11,316 bases of DNA, taken from contig CAIQIL010000387.1 in NCBI GenBank assembly GCA_903871865.1, forward strand, positions 1-11,316, in the 5' to 3' direction. Within the stretch, counting starts at the first letter, position 1. Each line of letters opens with the position of its first letter. Both the position numbers and the translations under genes were made by a program. The notes beneath the pieces were generated by a model that was not told where the DNA came from, ran no database searches, and saw nothing but the letters and a program-made list of their open reading frames with translations. Source of the DNA: an uncultured Burkholderiales bacterium (GTDB taxonomy: Bacteria; Pseudomonadota; Gammaproteobacteria; Burkholderiales; Burkholderiaceae_C). Positions 7,165-11,316 of the stretch are shown piece after piece.

Positions 7165-7210
7165 ACATCCATAGTCAAAACGGGTTAGGCGCATCCTCGC
7201 CAAGCCGCGT

Positions 7211-7255
7211 GACACCCCCATGACGAAAAGGGTCGGAAAGCCGGACACCCCCCAT
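7211..7255. repeat. Direct repeat in the divergent phosphatase/apaG control region
   Basis: GACACCCCCAT (7211-7221) recurs as GACACCCCCCAT (7244-7255), with starts 33 bp apart, about three helical turns. The second copy covers most of the proposed apaG -35. The arrangement fits paired binding sites for a regulator, but chance C-rich similarity in this GC-rich DNA cannot be excluded. Confidence 0.35.
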
Positions 7256-7270
7256 CCGTGTGCCTAGAAT
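7242..7270 (+). promoter_or_regulatory. Predicted sigma70-type promoter of apaG abutting the start codon
   Basis: CGGACA (7242-7247, 4 of 6 to TTGACA), a 17-bp spacer and TAGAAT (7265-7270, 5 of 6 to TATAAT) precede the apaG ATG at 7278. The expected transcript start, 6-8 nt after the -10, falls at or within a base or two of the ATG. There is no Shine-Dalgarno sequence, so a leaderless mRNA is likely if this promoter is used. Confidence 0.55.
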
Positions 7271-7277
7271 GGGCCGC

Positions 7278-7652
7278 ATGAACCATGCCGAATTCAGCTG
7301 CACCGTGCAGCCCAGCTACCTCGAAGAGCAAAGCAATCCGGCGCGTCACGAGTACGCGTTTGCCTACACCGTCACCATCGTCAACAGCGGCACGGTGGCC
7401 GCGCAGCTCATCGGCCGGCACTGGCTGATCACCGATGCCACCGGGCGCGTCGAAGAGGTCCGCGGCCTGGGCGTGGTGGGCCACCAGCCCCTGCTCAAAC
7501 CCGGCGAACGCTTCGAATACACCAGCTGGGCGCGCCTGGAAACGCCGCACGGCAGCATGCAGGGCAGCTTCTTTTGCATGACCGACGAAGCCCGCCTGTT
7601 CGAGGCGCCCATCCCCGCCTTCACCCTGGCGCGCAGCCAGTCGCTGCACTGA
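7278..7652 (+). CDS. apaG: ApaG family protein (Co2+/Mg2+ efflux-associated, DUF525 domain)
   Basis: The protein has 124 residues, the standard length for ApaG, and is a single fibronectin-III-like DUF525 (PF04379) domain. The characteristic core is present: FAYTVTIVNSGTVAAQLIGR (about 29-48), WLITDATG, then GLGVVGHQPLLKPGERFEYT (about 71-90) and METPxGxM-like LETPHGSMQGSF (about 95-106). ApaG was linked genetically to cobalt and magnesium sensitivity in enterobacteria; its biochemical role is unsettled. The start at 7278 matches other ApaG proteins (short lead-in before the first strand); an ATG at 7260 lies upstream of the -10 box and is unlikely. The stop TGA shares its last base with the ATG of the downstream membrane-protein gene (TGATG), which indicates an operon with translational coupling. 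It diverges from the phosphatase gene across 148 bp. Confidence 0.95.
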   Translation: MNHAEFSCTVQPSYLEEQSNPARHEYAFAYTVTIVNSGTVAAQLIGRHWLITDATGRVEEVRGLGVVGHQPLLKPGERFEYTSWARLETPHGSMQGSFFCMTDEARLFEAPIPAFTLARSQSLH

Positions 7653-9778
7653 TGGGGGTGCTGTCGCGGCTGGTTCGCCCTTTCACCCGACAGGCCTGGT
7701 GGCCCCGTCCTGGCAACGGGTTCGACATCGAAGCCTTGCTGGACGCCGCCGATGCGCGAGCGGCCCCCGTGCAAAGGCACATCTGGCTGATCCGCCTGCT
7801 CGACTGGGTGCGCCGCGGCGAGCCGGTCAGCGGCATGCAGTGCGTGGTGCGCCTGCTCGATGCCAACGCCCACCCGGCCCGGCGCGAACGCGTGGTGGCG
7901 CTGCTGGCCGCCACCTGGCGCGACACCGACGTGGCCGCGCTGCTGGCCGACTTCGGCTTCTCGCCACGCGCGGCTTTCCTCAATGAACTGGGCGAGCGCC
8001 TGCGCGGACGCATGCTGCCGCACAGCCCCGACACCACCGACCTGGCCGTGCTGTTCGGCATGCTCTTCAGCGACGCCGACGACGCCGACTGGCTGGCCGC
8101 GCTGGACGCCGCCACGCTCGATGGCATCGGGTCCTTGTGGCGGGAGTCGCTGGCGCACGACGCGGCGCCCTTCGGCGATCCGCAACGCACCCCGCTGGGC
8201 TGGCGCGATGCGTTCTACGACGCCATGCTCTACCTGGCCACGCAGGTGCGGGCCATCGGCTTCTCGCCCGCGTTCAGATCGCGCATGGGCATCAGCGTGA
8301 GCCATGACTTTGACGCTGACGCCTCGCCCAACGAAGGCGATGCCAGCGCACGCGCCGCGTTCCGACAACTCACCCACGTCATCGAGCGCATGCGCGACCA
8401 CGCGCTGGCCATCGCTTCGGCGCCATCGCCCGAAGCCACCCAGACACCGACGGCCGCCCTGCTGCAAGAAGCCCAGTACCTGCGCGTGCTGCTGGACACC
8501 TGCGCCGAAGCAGCGCACGGCCTGCATGGCCACCTCGACACGCAAGGCATCTCGGTCAACTTGGTGTTCCAGATCGACCAGCTTTGCGAGCGCTGCCGCC
8601 GCATCGCGCTGCTGCTCGACGTGGTGCTGGCGCCGCAACCCGGCCCCGCCTTGCACCGCCTGGTGCTGACGCTGGTGGCCGTGGGCCGCGACCGCCGCAG
8701 CGTGCGCGCGCTGTTCTCGCAGCACACCTCGCAACTGGCGCGGCGCGTGGCCGAGCGCAGCGCCGAAACCGGCGAGCACTACATCACCCGCAGCCGCGAC
8801 GAGTACATGAACATGCTGGCGCGGGCCTCGGGCGGCGGCGCTGTGCTGGCCGGCACGACCTTCATGAAGTTCGTGGTGCTGTCGCTCGGCCTGTCGCCCT
8901 TCCTGGCCGGCTTCGGCGCCGGCGTGAACTACGCCGTGAGCTTCGTGCTGGTGCAGTGGCTGCACTTCACCGTGGCCACCAAGCAGCCCGCCATGACGGC
9001 GCCGGCCATGGCCGCCAAGCTGGCCGATGTGCACAGCGACGAGGCCGTGGCAGGCTTTGTCGACGAGGTCGCGCACCTGTTGCGCTCGCAGATGGCCGGC
9101 ATCGTGGGCAACCTGATGGTCGTGGCCCCGCTGGTGCTGGGCGTGCAGGTGCTGGCCTGGTGGGTCAATGGCCGGCCGCTCATCAACACGCACGAGGCAC
9201 ACCACGTGCTGGAGGCGCTCACCTTGCTGGGACCGACGCTCTGGTACGCGGCCTTCACCGGCGTGCTGCTGTTCGCGTCCAGCATCCTGGCGGGCTGGGC
9301 CGAAAACGCTTTCGTGCTGCACCGGCTGGACAGCGCCTTGCGCTTCAACCCGCACATCCAGGCCTGGCTGGGCGAGGCGCGGGCGGCGCGTTGGTCGGCC
9401 TGGTGGCGCGAGAACGTCTCCGGGCTGGCGGCCAACATCTCTCTGGGGCTGATGCTGGGCATCGTGCCGGTGGTGGCGCACTTCGTGGGCCTGCCGCTGG
9501 ACGTGCGCCACGTGACGCTGTCCACCGGCCAGGTGGCCGCGGCCATCGGCACGCTGGGCTGGCCGGTGCTGCACGAACCGCAACTGTGGTGGTGCGTGGC
9601 CGCCCTGCCGCTGACCGGCGTGCTGAACGTGGGCGTGAGCTTCACGCTGGCGCTGCGCGTGGCGGTGCGTTCGCGCGGCGTGCGCGTCACCGACCGGGCG
9701 CGGCTGTGGCGCGCGGTGCTGCGCCGCTTGCTGCGTCAGCCCGGCTCGTTCCTGCTGCCACCGCGTTCGGCGGGATGA
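7652..9778 (+). CDS. Family PF10136 'site-specific recombinase' multi-pass membrane protein
   Basis: The protein has 708 residues. The N-terminal half (1-390) is soluble and helical. The C-terminal part has about six hydrophobic segments near 392-413, 416-438, 483-505, 528-550, 590-612 and 645-670, so it is very probably an inner-membrane protein. The family hallmark is visible: HYITRSRDEYMNML (376-389), then ASGGGAVLAGTTFMKF (392-407), GFGAGVNYAVSFVLVQWLHF (420-439) and ATKQPAMTAPAMA (442-454). Databases name this family after the neisserial Gcr 'site-specific recombinase', but I see no tyrosine-recombinase R-H-R-Y set and no serine-recombinase or transposase motif, and the membrane topology argues against that role. 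Its true function is unknown. The ATG at 7652 overlaps the apaG stop, which fixes the start and indicates coupled translation. The 3' end overlaps the last 43 bp of a convergent minus-strand gene. Confidence 0.85.
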   Translation: MGVLSRLVRPFTRQAWWPRPGNGFDIEALLDAADARAAPVQRHIWLIRLLDWVRRGEPVSGMQCVVRLLDANAHPARRERVVALLAATWRDTDVAALLADFGFSPRAAFLNELGERLRGRMLPHSPDTTDLAVLFGMLFSDADDADWLAALDAATLDGIGSLWRESLAHDAAPFGDPQRTPLGWRDAFYDAMLYLATQVRAIGFSPAFRSRMGISVSHDFDADASPNEGDASARAAFRQLTHVIERMRDHALAIASAPSPEATQTPTAALLQEAQYLRVLLDTCAEAAHGLHGHLDTQGISVNLVFQIDQLCERCRRIALLLDVVLAPQPGPALHRLVLTLVAVGRDRRSVRALFSQHTSQLARRVAERSAETGEHYITRSRDEYMNMLARASGGGAVLAGTTFMKFVVLSLGLSPFLAGFGAGVNYAVSFVLVQWLHFTVATKQPAMTAPAMAAKLADVHSDEAVAGFVDEVAHLLRSQMAGIVGNLMVVAPLVLGVQVLAWWVNGRPLINTHEAHHVLEALTLLGPTLWYAAFTGVLLFASSILAGWAENAFVLHRLDSALRFNPHIQAWLGEARAARWSAWWRENVSGLAANISLGLMLGIVPVVAHFVGLPLDVRHVTLSTGQVAAAIGTLGWPVLHEPQLWWCVAALPLTGVLNVGVSFTLALRVAVRSRGVRVTDRARLWRAVLRRLLRQPGSFLLPPRSAG

Positions 9779-9933
9779 TCAGAAGGGGGCAGGGCGTCGC
9801 CGGCCGCGGCTGGATCCGCCGCATCGGCACCGTCTTGCAGCTCGCCCTGGCGGCGCCCCGAAAACATCGTCCACCAGATCAGGAAGACGAACAGCGCCAA
9901 AGCGCCCACAGCTTCCAGCACAATCAGCGACAT
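9736..9933 (-). CDS. Small single-pass membrane protein of unknown function
   Basis: The protein has 65 residues. One transmembrane segment spans about 3-24 (LIVLEAVGALALFVFLIWW), followed by the positive stop TMFSGRRQGE and an acidic, Ala/Asp/Pro-rich tail. This suggests an N-out/C-in anchored peptide. I do not recognise a named family. I think similar short proteins ending their membrane span in IWWTMFSGR occur beside mltA in related bacteria, but that is memory, not a search. The start at 9933 is chosen because the hydrophobic segment begins directly after it. No strong Shine-Dalgarno is seen. The last 14 codons and stop are antisense to the 3' end of the recombinase-like gene, and the gene diverges from mltA with 25 bp between starts. 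A likely promoter lies inside mltA. Confidence 0.68.
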   Translation of the reverse strand: MSLIVLEAVGALALFVFLIWWTMFSGRRQGELQDGADAADPAAAGDALPPSDHPAERGGSRNEPG

Positions 9934-9958
9934 GGCTTGGGTTTCCGGGTGGGATGTG

Positions 9959-11215
9959 ATGCAGCGTTTTGAAACCGTCGCGCCGCGTGGTGCGCGGTGG
10001 GTGGGCTTGGTGGGGATTGTAGGCAGCCTGGCGGGCTGTGGCAGCCTGAGCGGCCCCGGTGGACATGGCAGTGTGGGCCCCGCCCCGGTGGTGAGCGCCC
10101 CTGGCATGCCCACGCCGACCCCGGGCACCGCACCCGGCACCGCCCTGACGCCGGAAGGCCCCAGCATGCTGCGCGCCAAAGCCCGCTGGATGCAGGCCAG
10201 CTGGCGCGACCTGCCCGGCTGGGAGAACGACCGCAGCAGCGCCTGGTGGCCCGCTCTGGCCAAGGGCTGCGCCAAACCCGCGCCAGGCTGGGCCAAGGTC
10301 TGCGAGGAAGTGCGCCGCCTGGGGGCCGACTGGGGCAACCGGGTGGACGACGGCTTCGTGCGGCAATGGGCGGAAAGCCATTTCCAGCCCTGGCGCGTGA
10401 CCGCCCTGGACGGCGCCAGCAGCGGCCTGCTGACCGGCTATTTCGAGCCCCTGCTGGAGGGCCGCCGCAAGCCCGATGCCCGCTTTGCCTACCCGCTGCA
10501 CCGCGCGCCTGCCGGCCTGGGCCAGCGCAAGCCTTTCTTCACGCGCAGCGAGCTGGAATCAACCCCCGAAGGCCGCGCCGCCCTCGCCGGTCGCGAGGTG
10601 GTGTGGCTGGCCGACCCGCTCGACGTGCTGCTCATCCAGGTGCAGGGTTCGGGCCGCATCCGCCTGCTCGACGAGCCCACGCCGCAAGGTGCGCCCAAGG
10701 TCATCCGCCTGGCGTTTGCCGGGCACAACGAGCAGCCCTACACGTCGGTGGCGCGCTGGCTGGTGGACCAGGGCGCCTTCACGCTGGAACAGGCGTCCTG
10801 GCCGGCCATCCGCAACTGGGCGCAGGCCAACCCGGCCCGCGTGGGCGAGATGATGGCGGCCAACCCACGCGTCGTCTTCTTCCGCGAAGAGGCCCTGCCC
10901 GACCCCGAACTCGGCCCCAGCGGTGCGCAAGGCGTGCCCCTGACGCCCGGGCGCTCCATCGCCGTGGACCGCGACAGCGTGCCCTTGGGCACCCCCGTGT
11001 GGCTGGACAGCACCCTGCCGCAGACCTGGGTGGCCGGCAGCGTGCCCCCGCCCTCGCCGCTGCGCAGGCTGGTCATGGCGCAGGACACGGGCGGCGCCAT
11101 CCAGGGCGCGGTGCGCGCCGACTTCTTCTGGGGCTGGGGCGACGAGGCCCTGGCGCAGGCCGGGCGCACCAAGCAGCCGCTGGCGATGTGGGTGCTGTGG
11201 CCCGTGGGGCCGTGA
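9959..11215 (+). CDS. mltA: Membrane-bound lytic murein transglycosylase A, lipoprotein
   Basis: The protein has 418 residues. It cleaves the MurNAc-GlcNAc bond of peptidoglycan to form 1,6-anhydro-MurNAc ends, from the periplasmic face of the outer membrane. A lipoprotein signal peptide ends in the lipobox LAGC (24-27; lipidated Cys27), followed by a Pro/Gly/Thr-rich linker to about 68. The MltA domain contains WRVTALDGASSGLLTGYFEP (145-164), ADPLDVLLIQVQGSGRI (218-234) and AGHNEQPYTSVARW (254-267). The 3D-type domain has AVDRD (335-339), AQDTGGAIQG (374-383) and RADFFWGWG (386-394). Asp376 aligns with the catalytic Asp of E. coli MltA. The ATG at 9959 gives a compact signal peptide and has a weak GGTGGGA-type RBS; an alternative ATG at 9932 would overlap head-to-head with the minus-strand start at CATG. 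It is slightly longer than E. coli MltA because of the linker. Confidence 0.95.
   Translation: MQRFETVAPRGARWVGLVGIVGSLAGCGSLSGPGGHGSVGPAPVVSAPGMPTPTPGTAPGTALTPEGPSMLRAKARWMQASWRDLPGWENDRSSAWWPALAKGCAKPAPGWAKVCEEVRRLGADWGNRVDDGFVRQWAESHFQPWRVTALDGASSGLLTGYFEPLLEGRRKPDARFAYPLHRAPAGLGQRKPFFTRSELESTPEGRAALAGREVVWLADPLDVLLIQVQGSGRIRLLDEPTPQGAPKVIRLAFAGHNEQPYTSVARWLVDQGAFTLEQASWPAIRNWAQANPARVGEMMAANPRVVFFREEALPDPELGPSGAQGVPLTPGRSIAVDRDSVPLGTPVWLDSTLPQTWVAGSVPPPSPLRRLVMAQDTGGAIQGAVRADFFWGWGDEALAQAGRTKQPLAMWVLWPVGP
10016..10044 (-). promoter_or_regulatory. Predicted sigma70-type promoter for the small membrane protein, inside mltA
   Basis: On the minus strand CTGCCA (10039-10044, 4 of 6 to TTGACA), a 17-bp spacer and TACAAT (10016-10021, 5 of 6 to TATAAT) lie upstream of the 65-codon gene. 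The same TACAAT box occurs before rpe. Transcription would start near 10009, giving a leader of about 75 nt that is antisense to the mltA start region. Confidence 0.4.
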
Positions 11216-11223
11216 GGCCAAAC

Positions 11224-11239
11224 CGCCCCTGAATGGGCG
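11224..11239 (+). other. Small hairpin just after mltA
   Basis: CGCCC (11224-11228) pairs with GGGCG (11235-11239) around a 6-nt loop, starting 9 nt after the mltA stop. The stem is short and no U-tract follows, so terminator function is doubtful. Confidence 0.25.
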
Positions 11240-11273
11240 CGACGAGTGGGCGCGAGTGGATGCGAATTGGTGC
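11231..11273. repeat. Degenerate 10-bp tandem repeat, four copies, downstream of mltA
   Basis: The units are GAATGGGCGC (11231-11240), GAGTGGGCGC (11244-11253, after a 3-nt GAC insert), GAGTGGATGC (11254-11263) and GAATTGGTGC (11264-11273). All begin GA[A/G]T and end GC, and all keep G at positions 6 and 9. It starts 16 bp after the mltA stop. The rest of the window to 11316 shows no recognisable gene start or further repeat. Confidence 0.65.
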
Positions 11274-11316
11274 ATAAGTACCTGCTTCATCGGCGAGCAC
11301 ACACGGACACCCTGCA

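Noticed and set aside
5387..7174. 595-codon plus-strand open frame antisense to the phosphatase gene
   Set aside because: Val/Gly/Ala/Gln/His-rich product typical of antisense frames in GC-rich genes; no domain, no RBS, and the opposite strand has an intact PhoD protein with Tat signal.
7364..9583. 739-codon minus-strand open frame antisense to the recombinase-like gene
   Set aside because: His/Gln/Arg/Gly-rich shadow composition without recognisable motifs. The sense strand encodes a protein with a conserved family signature and membrane segments.
7652..9778. Reading the 'site-specific recombinase' name as evidence of a mobile element or integron-like system
   Set aside because: No attachment sites, terminal repeats, cargo genes or recombinase catalytic residues are visible, and neighbours are housekeeping genes.
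9779..10501. Minus-strand 240-codon frame overlapping mltA and the small membrane protein
   Set aside because: It is a different frame from the clean transmembrane peptide and is antisense shadow of mltA over most of its length.

Overview
The window is about 70% GC by eye, densely coded, and reads as a chromosomal segment of a Betaproteobacterium, order Burkholderiales, most likely the Comamonadaceae. The lineage call is inference. It rests on the gene content (apaG next to a family-PF10136 'site-specific recombinase' membrane protein and mltA, with rpe nearby), on GC-ending codon use, and on compact promoters with TACAAT/TAGAAT -10 boxes. No tRNA, rRNA, CRISPR array, insertion sequence or prophage gene is visible, and no stretch over 300 bases lacks a gene.

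Left part (1-4491). The 3' end of a peptidoglycan-binding protein, probably an MltB-like lytic transglycosylase, runs convergently into an AraC-family regulator on the minus strand. The regulator diverges from a two-gene operon made of a class I Baeyer-Villiger monooxygenase (BVMO) and an alpha/beta hydrolase joined by an ATGA overlap. This looks like a self-contained, regulated module for ketone oxidation followed by ester or lactone hydrolysis. A class I SAM-dependent methyltransferase follows 98 bp downstream with its own ribosome binding site.

Middle part (4492-7277). The convergent gap between the methyltransferase and rpe holds five degenerate copies of an 11-bp unit and a GC-rich hairpin over the rpe stop codon. 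Two minus-strand genes follow: rpe (ribulose-phosphate 3-epimerase) and, upstream of it, a Tat-exported PhoD-like metallophosphatase.

Right part (7278-11316). apaG starts almost directly at a predicted -10 box, so its mRNA may be leaderless. It is coupled through a TGATG junction to a 708-residue multi-pass membrane protein that databases call 'site-specific recombinase' but that shows no recombinase catalytic signature. A 65-residue single-pass membrane protein lies on the minus strand. Its 3' end overlaps the end of the recombinase-like gene, and its likely promoter lies inside the start of mltA. mltA encodes a lipoprotein murein transglycosylase and is followed by a second degenerate tandem repeat, with a 10-bp unit.

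The most notable points are the BVMO/hydrolase/AraC module, the poorly understood membrane 'recombinase' coupled to apaG, the two post-stop tandem repeats with periods close to one DNA helical turn, and several start-proximal promoters. I found no clearly new defence or mobile system.
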